Below, piece after piece: positions 1-9,400 of a DNA stretch of 64,000 nucleotides. The stretch covers positions 274,460 to 338,459 of the forward strand of contig NZ_AZSJ01000003.1 of assembly GCF_000516555.1 (NCBI RefSeq), written 5' to 3'. Position numbers and translations under genes: made by a program. Origin of the DNA: Afipia sp. P52-10 (GTDB lineage Bacteria; Pseudomonadota; Alphaproteobacteria; Rhizobiales; Xanthobacteraceae). The stretch's first letter is position 1. Each line of letters begins with the position of its first letter. Under the pieces are notes generated by a model. It worked only from the letters and a program-made list of their open reading frames with translations, was not told where the DNA came from and made no database searches.

Positions 1-44
1 GGGCGGCAAGGACAACCGTCCCGCATCCGTCGCGCAGGGAGCCG

Positions 45-1274
45 TTACTTGTCCGGCGATAGCGGCAGATCGATGCCACCTTTGATATGTTTGATCGGTC
101 CTGCCGCCGAAGGCATGATGTCGAAATCGAAGATTTCCGTCGGCAGCCACAGCGTCGCGCAGGCGTTCGGAATATCGACAACGCCCGAGATATGGCCTTG
201 GCACGGGGCGGTCCCCAGGATCGAGTAGGCCTGCGCGCCGGAGTAACCGAACTTCTTCAGGTACTCGATCGCGTTCAAGCAGGCCTGCCGATAGGCGATA
301 TGCACATCGAGGTAATGCTGTTTGCCAGCCTCATCGACGGAGATGCCTTCGAAAATCAGGAAGTCCTTATAGTTCGGCGTCACCGGCGACGGTTTGAAGA
401 TCGGATTCTTGATGCCGTACTTGGAAACGCCGTCCTTGATGATGTCCACCTTGATATGTAGCCAACCCGCCATTTCGATGGCGCCGCAGAAGGTGATCTC
501 GCCGTCGCCCTGGCTGAAGTGCAGGTCCCCCATGGACAGACCGCCGCCCGGTACATAAACGGGGAAGAAGATCTTCGAGCCGCGCGACAGATCCTTGATG
601 TCGCAGTTGCCGCCATGCTCGCGCGGCGGCACCGTGCGCGCCCCCTCCGCGCCGATCTTCGCCTTGGCGTCTCCGGTCGCCTTGCCCGCATGCGCGGTCG
701 CCGCAAACGGCGGATTGGCGAGCGGCGGCACGCGGGTCGGGTTGGTGGCGATGAAGCCGACCTCGCGGTCGTTCCACGTCTTCAGGAGTTTCGGATCAGG
801 CAGGCAGCCGATCAGGCCTGGATGAATCAGGCCGGCGAAGTTGACACCCGGAATATGCCGCGACGAGGTGTACAGTCCCTTGAAATCCCAGATCGACTTC
901 TGCGCCTGCGGGAAGTGATCCGTGAGGAAGCCGCCGCCGTTGTTCTTGGAGAAGAAGCCGTTGAAGCCCCACAGGCTCTCCTTCAACGGCCCGACATCGA
1001 GCAGATCGACCACCAGCAGGTCACCCGGCTCCGCACCCTTCACGCCGATGGGGCCCGACAGGAAATGCACGATCGACAGGTCGATGTCGCGCACGTCGTC
1101 CGCCGAGTCGTTGTTCTTGATGAAACCGCCGGTCCAATCATAGGTCTCGACGATGAAGTCGTCGCCGGGATTGACCCACGCCACCATCGGAATGTCGGGG
1201 TGCCAGCGGTTGTGGACCATGTCGTTCTCGTAAGCCGACTTGGTAAGGTCGACCTTGATCAGTGTGTCAGGCAT
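45..1274 (-). CDS. fmdA: Formamidase / short-chain amidase (FmdA family)
   Basis: Predicted cytoplasmic formamidase/acetamidase that hydrolyses formamide or short amides to ammonia and the acid. The 409-residue protein is of the usual family length (about 400) and is full length, with family-typical stretches such as VDLLDVGPL, CLPDP, PPREHGGNCDIKDL and GDLHFSQGDGEI. The start is taken at 1274 because AAGGGGAG lies 7 nt upstream of that ATG; an in-frame extension to 1358 has no such site and would run into the intergenic space after urtE. It is the last gene after urtABCDE on the same strand, 43 nt downstream of urtE, which suggests that the importer supplies its substrate. Family assignment is secure; the preferred amide is not visible in the sequence. 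Confidence 0.92.
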   Translation of the reverse strand: MPDTLIKVDLTKSAYENDMVHNRWHPDIPMVAWVNPGDDFIVETYDWTGGFIKNNDSADDVRDIDLSIVHFLSGPIGVKGAEPGDLLVVDLLDVGPLKESLWGFNGFFSKNNGGGFLTDHFPQAQKSIWDFKGLYTSSRHIPGVNFAGLIHPGLIGCLPDPKLLKTWNDREVGFIATNPTRVPPLANPPFAATAHAGKATGDAKAKIGAEGARTVPPREHGGNCDIKDLSRGSKIFFPVYVPGGGLSMGDLHFSQGDGEITFCGAIEMAGWLHIKVDIIKDGVSKYGIKNPIFKPSPVTPNYKDFLIFEGISVDEAGKQHYLDVHIAYRQACLNAIEYLKKFGYSGAQAYSILGTAPCQGHISGVVDIPNACATLWLPTEIFDFDIMPSAAGPIKHIKGGIDLPLSPDK

Positions 1275-1317
1275 AGCAAGCTCCCCTTGGATTACCGTTG
1301 ATTGGGTTACCGACGAT

Positions 1318-2007
1318 TCAGACTGAGAGAAATTTCGCGACCTGCTCGGCATCGACACTGGCGCGCAGCTCGTCGCGGACGATCTCGCCGTTCTCGATCA
1401 CCAGCACGCGGTCGGCGATATCGAGCGCGAAACTCAAGACCTGCTCGGAGACGACGATCGACAACCCTCGCTCGTCGCGAATGCGCTTCAGCGTGCGCGC
1501 CATCTCCTGGATAATCGACGGCTGGATGCCCTCGGTCGGCTCGTCCAGCAGCAGCACCTTCGGCTTGGTCGCCAGCGCGCGCGCGATCGCAAGCTGCTGC
1601 TGCTGGCCGCCCGAGAGATTCCCGCCGCGGCGGTTCTTCATCTCCAGCAGCACCGGAAACAATTCGTAGATGTCGTCCGGCACCTTCGATCCACCGGACG
1701 CGACGAGGCCCGTCTCGATGTTCTCCTTCACGGTCATGGTCGAGAAGATCATCCGGCCTTGCGGCACATAGGCGAGCCCTTTGGCAACCCGCTCGTAGCT
1801 CTTCAACCCGCCGACCTCGGCGCCGTTCATCCGCACCGTGCCGCTCTTGGCGGGAATGATTCCCATCAGCGCCTTCATCAGCGTGGTCTTGCCCATGCCG
1901 TTGCGCCCCATGATGGCGACGATTTCGTTCGGCGCGACGCTGACGTTCAGGCCATGCAGCACTTCGCTTTGACCGTAGGCGACATGATAATCGGTGATAT
2001 CGAGCAT
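1318..2007 (-). CDS. urtE: Urea/short-chain amide ABC transporter, ATP-binding protein UrtE
   Basis: Second ATPase of a branched-chain-amino-acid-type (LivF-like) importer, energising uptake of urea or short amides. The 229-residue protein has Walker A GRNGMGKTT near residues 34-42, the ABC signature LSGGQQQQLAIARAL, Walker B VLLLDEPTEG and a switch region in VVSEQ. In this last motif Gln occupies the usual H-loop His position, as is common in LivF/UrtE proteins. The start at 2007 gives MLDITDY, the usual UrtE N-terminus; a longer frame to 2352 would overlap urtD and reads as low-complexity shadow sequence. It is separated from urtD by a 47-bp palindromic repeat, unlike the other tightly spaced urt genes, so its expression may be partly uncoupled. 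Confidence 0.93.
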   Translation of the reverse strand: MLDITDYHVAYGQSEVLHGLNVSVAPNEIVAIMGRNGMGKTTLMKALMGIIPAKSGTVRMNGAEVGGLKSYERVAKGLAYVPQGRMIFSTMTVKENIETGLVASGGSKVPDDIYELFPVLLEMKNRRGGNLSGGQQQQLAIARALATKPKVLLLDEPTEGIQPSIIQEMARTLKRIRDERGLSIVVSEQVLSFALDIADRVLVIENGEIVRDELRASVDAEQVAKFLSV

Positions 2008-2025
2008 CACGCTTCTCTTCGCTTG

Positions 2026-2072
2026 AGCATGATCTTTCCGGAAAACCGGCTCCCACGTTTCCTGATCATGCT
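2026..2072. repeat. REP-like palindromic repeat between urtD and urtE
   Basis: A 47-bp imperfect palindrome with 9-nt arms AGCATGATC and GATCATGCT and an inner TTCCGGAAAACCGG core. It begins directly after the urtD stop codon (2073-2075). From general knowledge this matches a palindromic element scattered in intergenic regions of Bradyrhizobium and Rhodopseudomonas genomes. It can form a hairpin in the urt transcript. Only this one clear copy was noticed in the window. Confidence 0.7.
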
Positions 2073-2828
2073 TTAATGTCCGAGATAGACTTCGATGACT
2101 TTCGGGTCGGTCTTGACGTGCTCCATCGAGCCTTCCGACAGGATCTTGCCCTGATGCAGAACCGTCACCTTGTGGGCGATATCCTCGACGAACTTCATGT
2201 CGTGCTCGATGACGAGCACGGAGCGGTTCTTGATGATCCGCTGCAGCAGTTCGGCGGTCTTGACCCGCTCGCTCACGCTCATGCCTGCGACCGGCTCGTC
2301 GAGCATCAACAGCTCCGGATCCTGGATCAGCAGCATGCCGATCTCCAGCCACTGCTTTTGCCCGTGGCTCAAAAGATCAGCGCTCGTGTCGAGACGGTCC
2401 TTCAGGAAGATCATCTCGGCGACCTCCTCCACCCGCTCGCGCACCGCCGCATCGCGCTTAAACGCCAGCGCGCCGAACACCGTGCGGCCGCGCGGATAGG
2501 ATATCTCCAGATTCTCGAACACCGTCAGGTCGTCATAGATCGACGGCGTCTGGAACTTGCGCCCGACTCCCGCCTGGACGATGTCGTTCTCCTTCAACGT
2601 CGTCAGCTCCTGGCCGCGAAAGCGGATCGAGCCGGAGGTGGCTTTGGTCTTGCCGCAGATCAGATCCAGCACCGTGGTCTTGCCGGCGCCGTTCGGACCG
2701 ATGATGACGCGAATCTCGTTCTCTTCGACATAGAAGGAGAGATCGTTGACCGCCTTGAACCCATCGAATGAAACCGTAAGGCCCTCGACAGCGAGCAAAA
2801 AGTCCGGCGGCTGATATCCGATGATCAT
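2073..2828 (-). CDS. urtD: Urea/short-chain amide ABC transporter, ATP-binding protein UrtD
   Basis: First ATPase (LivG-like) of the importer. 251 residues with Walker A GPNGAGKTT near residues 43-51, a degenerate signature LLSHGQKQWLEIGM typical of UrtD, Walker B LLMLDEPVAGMS and H-loop VIEHDMKF. The GKFQTPSIYDDLTVFENLE-type stretch (here GRKFQTPSIYDDLTVFENL) is characteristic of UrtD. It starts 8 nt after the urtC stop, so it is translated as part of the same operon. Works with UrtE on the cytoplasmic face of UrtB/UrtC. Confidence 0.94.
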   Translation of the reverse strand: MIIGYQPPDFLLAVEGLTVSFDGFKAVNDLSFYVEENEIRVIIGPNGAGKTTVLDLICGKTKATSGSIRFRGQELTTLKENDIVQAGVGRKFQTPSIYDDLTVFENLEISYPRGRTVFGALAFKRDAAVRERVEEVAEMIFLKDRLDTSADLLSHGQKQWLEIGMLLIQDPELLMLDEPVAGMSVSERVKTAELLQRIIKNRSVLVIEHDMKFVEDIAHKVTVLHQGKILSEGSMEHVKTDPKVIEVYLGH

Positions 2829-2836
2829 GGCCTCTC

Positions 2837-3982
2837 CTATTCCGCAGGGGCGCCGTCGGTGACGGAGCTGTCATTCCAGCGCGCGGGCAAAGTCTTCCGC
2901 TTCTGCAGCAGGCGATCGAGATATGGCTGCGCATAATCGCGCCAGATCCCCGCGAGACCGTTCGGAAACACCAGCACCACGGCGATGAACAGCGCGCCGA
3001 GACCGAACAGCCAGAGCTGCGGGAAGGATTCCGACAGGCTGGTCTTGGCGAAATTCACCAGCAAGGCGCCGTACACCGCACCGAAGATCGATAGCCGACC
3101 GCCGACGGCGGTGTAGATCACCATCTCGATCGATGGCACGATGCCGACGAAGGACGGCGACATGAAGCCGACTTGAAGCGTGAACATCGCCCCGCCGATC
3201 GCCGCGAACACCGCCGCGAGGCAAAACACGAAGATCTTGAAGTTGGCGACGCTGTAGCCGGAGAAGCGGACACGGTCCTCCTTGTCGCGCATGGCGACGA
3301 GAATCCGGCCGAGCTTCGCATGACGGATGAACTGCGCCGCGACGATGCACCCGAACAGGCAAGCGACGCAGACGAAGTAGAGGATCAGCTTGGCGCTGTC
3401 GGTACGGATGTCCCAGCCTTTCAGCGTGCGCAAATCCGTAATGCCGTTGATACCTCCGGTGTAGCCCTGCTGGCCGACGATCAGGATTGTCAGGATTGCG
3501 GCGATCGCCTGGGTGATGATCGCGAAGTACACGCCGCCGACCCGCCGCTTGAACATTGCCGCGCCGATGACAAAGGCGAAGAACGCGGGCACCAGAACGA
3601 TGGCAAGGACCGTGAACGTCAGACTGTGGAACGGCTGCCAGAATAACGGCAGCTGGGTGAGCTGATTCCAGTCCATGAAGTCCGGGATGCCGGGCGTGGA
3701 CTGGATCTTGGTGTTCTCGATGCTAGAGGCTTCCAGCTTGAGATACATCGCCATGCAATAGCCGCCGAGGCCGAAGAACACGCCCTGCCCGAGGCTCAGA
3801 ATGCCGCCGAAGCCCCAGCACAGCACCAGCCCCATCGCCACGAAGGCGTAGGTGAGATACTTGCCGACGAGATTGAGGCGGAAGATATCGAGCGTCAGCG
3901 GCAGGATCACCACCAGCAGCAACGCGAGCACAGCGATGCCGATCCAGTCCGCGCGCTTGAGGAAGCGTGTGCTGTCCATCAT
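2837..3982 (-). CDS. urtC: Urea/short-chain amide ABC transporter, permease UrtC
   Basis: LivM-like inner-membrane permease of the importer, 381 residues, with about ten hydrophobic segments; the first is IGIAVLALLLVVILPLTLDI and the stretch GFGGILSLGQGVFFGLGGY is the conserved permease motif. An adjacent ATG at 3979 is possible; the upstream GAGGA favours 3982. It lies 10 nt after urtB and 8 nt before urtD. The polar C-terminal tail (RKTLPARWNDSS) is normal for UrtC. It forms the heterodimeric channel with UrtB. Confidence 0.93.
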   Translation of the reverse strand: MMDSTRFLKRADWIGIAVLALLLVVILPLTLDIFRLNLVGKYLTYAFVAMGLVLCWGFGGILSLGQGVFFGLGGYCMAMYLKLEASSIENTKIQSTPGIPDFMDWNQLTQLPLFWQPFHSLTFTVLAIVLVPAFFAFVIGAAMFKRRVGGVYFAIITQAIAAILTILIVGQQGYTGGINGITDLRTLKGWDIRTDSAKLILYFVCVACLFGCIVAAQFIRHAKLGRILVAMRDKEDRVRFSGYSVANFKIFVFCLAAVFAAIGGAMFTLQVGFMSPSFVGIVPSIEMVIYTAVGGRLSIFGAVYGALLVNFAKTSLSESFPQLWLFGLGALFIAVVLVFPNGLAGIWRDYAQPYLDRLLQKRKTLPARWNDSSVTDGAPAE

Positions 3983-3992
3983 GACACGATCC

Positions 3993-4919
3993 TCACTTGC
4001 GAACCTTGAGAGCGAACAGACCCTGCGGCCGCAGCATCAGAATTCCAACGATCGCCAATAGCGTCAGCACCTTGGCCATCGATCCGGACATGAAGAACTC
4101 CATGGTCGATTGCGCCTGGGAAATGGTGAAGGCAGAAGCGATGGTGCCGAGCAGGCTGGCGGCGCCGCCGAACACGACAACGAGGAAGGTATCGACGATA
4201 TAGAGTTGGCCGGAGGTCGGCCCGGTCGAGCCGATCATCGTGAAAGCGGAGCCGGCGATGCCGGCGATACCGCAGCCGAGACCGAAGGTGTAGCGATCGA
4301 CTCTCTCGGTGTTGATGCCGACGGCGCCAGCCATCACGCGATTCTGTACTACGGCGCGAACCTGCTTGCCCCAGCGCGACCAGAACAGCACGTAGGCGAC
4401 GACGAGCGTGATGACGACGGTCAGACTCATCACGAACATGCCGTTGATGGGAATCTCAACCGTGTCGGTGAGCTGCTTTGAGCCCATCATCCACTGCGGC
4501 AGCTCGACGCCGACCTCACGCGCGCCGAACACCGAACGATAGGTTTGCTGCAGGATCAAACTCAGCCCCCAAGTCGCCAGCAGCGTGTCGAGCGGCCGCT
4601 TATAGAGATGACGTATCAGCGCCCATTCCACCAACATGCCGAGCGCGCCGGCGGCGACGAAGGCGAAGGCCATCGCCACGAAGAAATAGCCGTTGAACAG
4701 GCCCGGCAAATGCTCCTGAAACAGGTTCGAGGTCAGCCAGGTCACGTAGGCGCCGAGGATCATGAACTCGCCATGCGCCATGTTGATGACGCCCATCTGG
4801 CCGAAGATGATCGCGAGCCCGAGCGCCATCAGAACGAACACCGAGAACAGGATCAGTCCGGCGAAACCTTGCATGACGAAGATTGAGGACAAATCGCCAA
4901 TCGAATAGTCGCCGAACAT
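3993..4919 (-). CDS. urtB: Urea/short-chain amide ABC transporter, permease UrtB
   Basis: LivH-like inner-membrane permease, 308 residues with the start chosen at 4919 (MFGDYSIGDL), because GGAG lies 6 nt upstream; the ORF could extend 10 residues to 4949 without a better ribosome site. Conserved LAIIFGQMGVINMAHGEF near the N-terminus marks the permease family, and RVDRYTFGLGCGIAGIAG is typical of UrtB. Some UrtB proteins carry a long N-terminal extension; this one lacks it. It follows urtA after a 115-nt gap holding repeats and an inverted repeat, a layout often seen where the binding protein is made in excess over the membrane parts. Confidence 0.92.
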   Translation of the reverse strand: MFGDYSIGDLSSIFVMQGFAGLILFSVFVLMALGLAIIFGQMGVINMAHGEFMILGAYVTWLTSNLFQEHLPGLFNGYFFVAMAFAFVAAGALGMLVEWALIRHLYKRPLDTLLATWGLSLILQQTYRSVFGAREVGVELPQWMMGSKQLTDTVEIPINGMFVMSLTVVITLVVAYVLFWSRWGKQVRAVVQNRVMAGAVGINTERVDRYTFGLGCGIAGIAGSAFTMIGSTGPTSGQLYIVDTFLVVVFGGAASLLGTIASAFTISQAQSTMEFFMSGSMAKVLTLLAIVGILMLRPQGLFALKVRK

Positions 4920-4945
4920 CGATAGCTCCGTGTGAAAGGAAGGCC

Positions 4946-5006
4946 GCATCGCGCCAACTCTTACGCGCCAGTCTGACGCGCCAAGTCTTGCGCCCCAGCG
5001 CGATGC
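4946..5006. repeat. Inverted repeat enclosing three short tandem repeats, urtA-urtB gap
   Basis: GCATCGCGC (4946-4954) and GCGCGATGC (4998-5006) are perfect 9-nt inverted arms. Between and overlapping them run three 13-14 nt direct repeats beginning GCGCCA (4951-4964, 4965-4977, 4978-4991). In the urt transcript this would form a stem-loop just downstream of the urtA stop, a place where such structures commonly protect the binding-protein part of an mRNA or attenuate read-through. The function is inferred only from position. Confidence 0.5.
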
Positions 5007-5034
5007 GACGATTGCCTTACCGGTCGAGGGAGGC

Positions 5035-6312
5035 TTACTGGTAGCCTTTCGGGAACGGATCCGGCTCGACCAGTTCGGCGGTCTCGTAGATCAACTCGTA
5101 CTGCCCGTCGGCCTTGGCGCGGCCGACCCGCGTCTTCGACCAGAGATGATGGTTCTCGTGGATGCGGACGTAACCTTCCGGCGCGCCCTTGAATTCCACG
5201 CCGGGCGAAGCAGCCGCGACCTTGTCGATATCGAAGGAGCCCGCCTTCTCCACCGTCGCTTTCCACAGCCACGGGCCGAGATAGGCCGCCTGGGTGACGT
5301 CGCCGATCACCGTCTTGTCACCCCACATCTTTTTGAAGGCCGCCACGAACTCCTTGTTGTTCGGATTGTCGAGGGACTGGAAATACTTCATGCAGGCATA
5401 AGCGCCGGCGATATTCTCGCCGCCGATGCCGTCGATCTCGTCTTCGGTCACCGAGATCGTCAGCAGCGTCTGCTTGGAGAGATCGATGCCCGCGGCCTTG
5501 AGCTGCTTGTAGAAGGCGACGTTCGAACCGCCGACGATGATCGCGTAGATCACGTCCGGCTTGGTGAGCTTGATCTTGTTGATCACCGAGTTGAACTGGG
5601 TATGACCGAGCGGGAAGTATTCTTCGCCGACCACCTTGGTCTTCAGATGGTTCTCGATGTGCTTGCGGGCGATCTTATTCGACGTGCGCGGCCAGATGTA
5701 GTCGGAGCCGAGCAGATAGAAGCTCTTGGCGCCCTTCTCCTTCGTCACCCAGTCGAGCCCGGCGATGATCTGCTGCGTCGCCTCCTGGCCCGTGTAGATC
5801 ACGTTCTTCGATTGCTCGAGGCCTTCATAGAACGTCGGATAGTAGAGCATGCCGTTGTACTGTTCGAACACCGGCAGCACCGCCTTGCGCGAGGCCGAGG
5901 TCCAGCAGCCCATCACCGACGCGCACTTGTCGTTGACGAGCAGCTTCTTCGCCTTCTCGGCGAAGGTCGGCCAATCGCTGGCGCCATCCTCCTGGATGAA
6001 CTTGATCTTGCGGCCGAGCACGCCGCCTGCGGCATTGATCTGCTCGATGGCGAGTTTCTCCGCCTGCACTGAGCCGGTCTCGCTGATCGCCATGGTACCC
6101 GTGACCGAGTGCAGGATGCCGACGGTCACTTCCGTATCGGAAACCGCAAGACCCGTGGTGTTGACCACCGACGTCGCCGGCCCGGCGCCGAATGACGGCC
6201 GGCCGCCCAGCAGCGAAACCGCCGGCAGCGCTGCCATCCCCATCAAGAGCTTTCTGCGCAGCGGCGACCGCAAGCCGCTGGTAATGACCTCGTTGTTGTT
6301 CTCGTCCGACAT
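5035..6312 (-). CDS. urtA: Urea/short-chain amide ABC transporter, substrate-binding protein UrtA
   Basis: Periplasmic binding protein of the importer, 425 residues. The N-terminus has a Tat-like signal: SPLRRKLLMGMAALPAV followed by a small-residue region ending near SFGAGPA. The mature part begins with VTVGILHSVTGTMAISE, the standard peripheral binding-protein fold of the UrtA/AmiC branch. The start at 6312 (MSDENNNEV) is chosen because the upstream extension to 6417 runs into the divergent promoter region and lacks coding character. First gene of the minus-strand operon urtA-B-C-D-E-fmdA. The amidase neighbour means that amides such as formamide or acetamide are as likely as urea as ligand. 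Confidence 0.93.
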   Translation of the reverse strand: MSDENNNEVITSGLRSPLRRKLLMGMAALPAVSLLGGRPSFGAGPATSVVNTTGLAVSDTEVTVGILHSVTGTMAISETGSVQAEKLAIEQINAAGGVLGRKIKFIQEDGASDWPTFAEKAKKLLVNDKCASVMGCWTSASRKAVLPVFEQYNGMLYYPTFYEGLEQSKNVIYTGQEATQQIIAGLDWVTKEKGAKSFYLLGSDYIWPRTSNKIARKHIENHLKTKVVGEEYFPLGHTQFNSVINKIKLTKPDVIYAIIVGGSNVAFYKQLKAAGIDLSKQTLLTISVTEDEIDGIGGENIAGAYACMKYFQSLDNPNNKEFVAAFKKMWGDKTVIGDVTQAAYLGPWLWKATVEKAGSFDIDKVAAASPGVEFKGAPEGYVRIHENHHLWSKTRVGRAKADGQYELIYETAELVEPDPFPKGYQ

Positions 6313-6364
6313 GACCCACCCCTTCGTTGCGGAGGACACACTGCAATCCGAATGGGCAGACGTT

Positions 6365-6408
6365 GGCGCAATTTGTGCACTGCACAGATACGCAAGATCG
6401 CGTATACT
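6365..6408 (+). promoter_or_regulatory. Candidate promoter and 13-bp palindrome, urtA / sensor-kinase divergent region
   Basis: The 153-nt space between divergent urtA (start 6312) and the kinase (start 6466) holds several signals. GG at 6365-6366 and GC at 6377-6378 with exactly 10 nt between them match the sigma-54 GG-N10-GC skeleton (TTGGCGC...TGTGC) facing the kinase gene. TGTGCA-C-TGCACA at 6374-6386 is a perfect palindrome with one central base, a candidate activator site. TATACT at 6403-6408, with a weak CTGCAC 17 nt upstream, is an alternative sigma-70 promoter. No convincing -24/-12 pair was found facing urtA. These are motif matches only. Confidence 0.35.
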
Positions 6409-6465
6409 GCACCGCAAAATCGCGAGCTAGGTTCTACGTATGGACCTCGGGGGAGTTCAAAGAGT

Positions 6466-9400
6466 GTGACCGGGCCGCAGCGCATCGACCGCGTCAGGCG
6501 CCAGTACAACCAGTGGGTAGCCAACCAGACGCTGGAAGACTACGCTCTGCGTTTCACGGCCAAGAGCGCACGACGCTGGTCGGCCGCCCGCGTCGCCAAC
6601 ACCGCGATCGGCTCGATCTCGTTTCTGGCGCTGGAGGCGATCGGCGGCACCATCACGCTCAACTATGGCTTCACCAACGCGACGGCGGCGATCCTCGTGG
6701 TCAGCGTCATCATCTTCTGCTGCGGTCTGCCGATTGCCTATTATGCCGCCAAATGCGGCGTCGACATCGACCTGCTTACCCGCGGCGCAGGGTTCGGCTA
6801 CATCGGCTCGACCATCACCTCGCTGATCTATGCGACCTTCACCTTCATCTTCTTTGCCATCGAGGCGGTGATCCTCGCGATGGCCCTGGAGCTGTGCTTC
6901 GGCATTCCCCGGCCGATCGGCTATCTCATCAGTGCGATAGCCATCATCCCGTTGGTGACGCACGGCATCAACCGGATCAGCCGCTTCCAGCTCTGGACAC
7001 AGCCGCTCTGGATCGTCTTGCACATCCTCCCCTTCGCCGCGATCGCCTTGAACCATCGCGAGTCGTTCACCGAATGGACCCGCTTCACCGGCGAGCATGG
7101 CAATCCATCAGGAGCATTCGATATTCTGCTGTTCGGCACGGCTGCGGCTGTCGTGTTCTCGCTGGTGGCGCAAATCGGCGAACAGGTCGACTTCCTGCGC
7201 TTCCTGCCGCGTGATCGCCGGACGTCGAAGACGGCCTGGTGGCTGGCGCTGTTGAGCGCCGGTCCCGGTTGGATCGTGCTCGGTGCGCTCAAGCTGCTGG
7301 CCGGCTCTTTTCTGGCTTTCTTCGCACTGAGCCACGGCATCAGCGCCGAGCACGCGGCCGAGCCGACGGAGATGTACTACGCCGTCTTCCGTTACGTGCT
7401 GTCGCAGCCGGATCTCGCCCTGGCGCTGGCCGGGACCTTCGTGATCCTGTCGCAGCTGAAGATCAACGTCACTAACGCCTATGCCGGGTCGATCGCATGG
7501 TCGAACTTCTTCTCGCGCCTGACGCACCGGCATCCGGGCCGCGTGGTGTGGCTGGTGTTCAACGTGATCGTCGCCGTGCTGCTGATGGAGATCGGCGTCT
7601 ACAAGGCGCTCGAGCAGACGCTCGCGCTTTATTCCATCGTCGCCATCGCCTGGGTCGGTGCATTGGTTGCCGACCTGACCGTGAACAAGCCATTGGGATT
7701 GCGACCGGCGCAGATGGAGTTCAAGCGCGCGCACCTGTACGACATCAATCCGGTGGGCGTCGGCACGATGGCAGTGGCGACCGCGACTTCGGCCGCGGCT
7801 CTCTATGGCGTCTTCGGGCCGACCACCAAGGCGCTGGCGCCGTTCGTCGCATTGGGCACCGCCTTCGTCACCGCGCCGCTGATCGCGCTCGTCACCCGCG
7901 GCCGCTACTACATCGCACGCAAGCCGATGAAGAGCTGGGAGGGGCTGGAGTCGATCCAGTGCTGTATCTGCGAACACGCCTTCGAACCCGAGGACATGGC
8001 CTCGTGCCCGGCCTATTCGGGACCGATCTGCTCGCTGTGCTGTTCGCTTGACGCCCGCTGCGAAGATCTCTGCAAGCCGCATGCACGTATCTCGACGCAG
8101 CTGACCAACACGTTCGCCAAGGCGATCCCCTCACCGGTCGATGCACAGGTCGCATCGCAGCTCGTGCATTACCTGTTCGTATTCCTGATGTCCGCCGGAC
8201 TGGTGGGCCTGACTCTCGGTCTGATCTACGTGCAGGTCTCCTCGGAGCCCGGAGCAGACGGCAGCGCCACCGCCATTGCCGACGCGCTCTGGAAGGTATT
8301 CTTCGCGCTTGCGATCGTCATTGGTGTGGTGGCGTGGTTGTTCGTGCTGGCGCGGCAGAATCGAGAAGCCGCCGAATCCGAGACCCGCAGGCAGACCACG
8401 TTGCTGATGCAGGAGATCGAAGCGCACGAGCGCACCGATGCCGAGTTGCAGCGTGCCAAGGAGGTCGCCGAATCAGCCAACCTCGCCAAGAGCCGCTACG
8501 TCGTCGGACTGAGTCACGAACTGCGTTCGCCGCTCAACGCGATCTCCGGCTATGCGCAGCTGCTCGATCAGGACGACGGCTTGCAAGCGAAGCCGCGCGG
8601 CCAAATCCGCGTCATCAAGCGCAGCGCCGACCATCTGTCCGGCCTGATCGACGGCATTCTGGACATTTCCAAGATCGAAGCCGGCCGGCTCTACCTCGCC
8701 CGCGACGAAGTGCTGCTGGGCGATTTCCTGGATCAACTCGTCGGCATGTTTCGCCTGCAGGCGAACGCCAAACAGATCGACTTCATCTTCGAGCGTCCGA
8801 ACTATCTGCCGCACGCCGTTTACACCGACGAAAAGCGATTGCGGCAGGTCCTCATCAATCTCTTGTCGAACGCCATCAAGTTCACCGCCCGCGGCAGCGT
8901 GCATTTCATCGTCCGCTACCGCGACCCGGTGGTGGAGTTCGAAATTCGCGATACCGGACCCGGCATCCAGCCAGACGATATCGAGCGCATTTTCGAGCCG
9001 TTCGAGCGCGGCGCGCTCGGCACATCGCAGCCGCAGACCGGCACCGGTCTCGGCCTGACGATCAGCAAACTGCTCGCCGGCGTGATGGGTGGTGACATCA
9101 GCGTCACCAGCACCGTCGGCGCTGGCAGCACCTTCCGCCTCAAGATGCTGCTTTCGGAAGTCACGTCACCGGGCCAGATTGCACCGCCCGTCGATGCCAA
9201 AGTGTCCGGCTATCTCGGCCCACGCAAGACCATCCTGATCACCGACGACGATCCGGCGCAGCGCGATATGCTTGGCGAGGTGCTGGCGCCACTCGGCTTT
9301 ATCCTGCTGAGCGCACCCAACGGGGCGGCCTGCCTCAGCCTCGCCCAGCACTGCCAGCCGGATCTGTTCATACTCGATATCTCGATGCCGCAGATGGACG

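Noticed and set aside
5146-6072. 308-codon plus-strand frame opposite urtA
   Set aside because: Shadow of urtA; Arg/Leu/Glu-rich translation without domains.
6352-6465. Upstream ATG start for the NCS1-kinase fusion
   Set aside because: No ribosome site, overlaps likely promoter elements; GTG at 6466 follows GGGGGAG. Not fully excluded.
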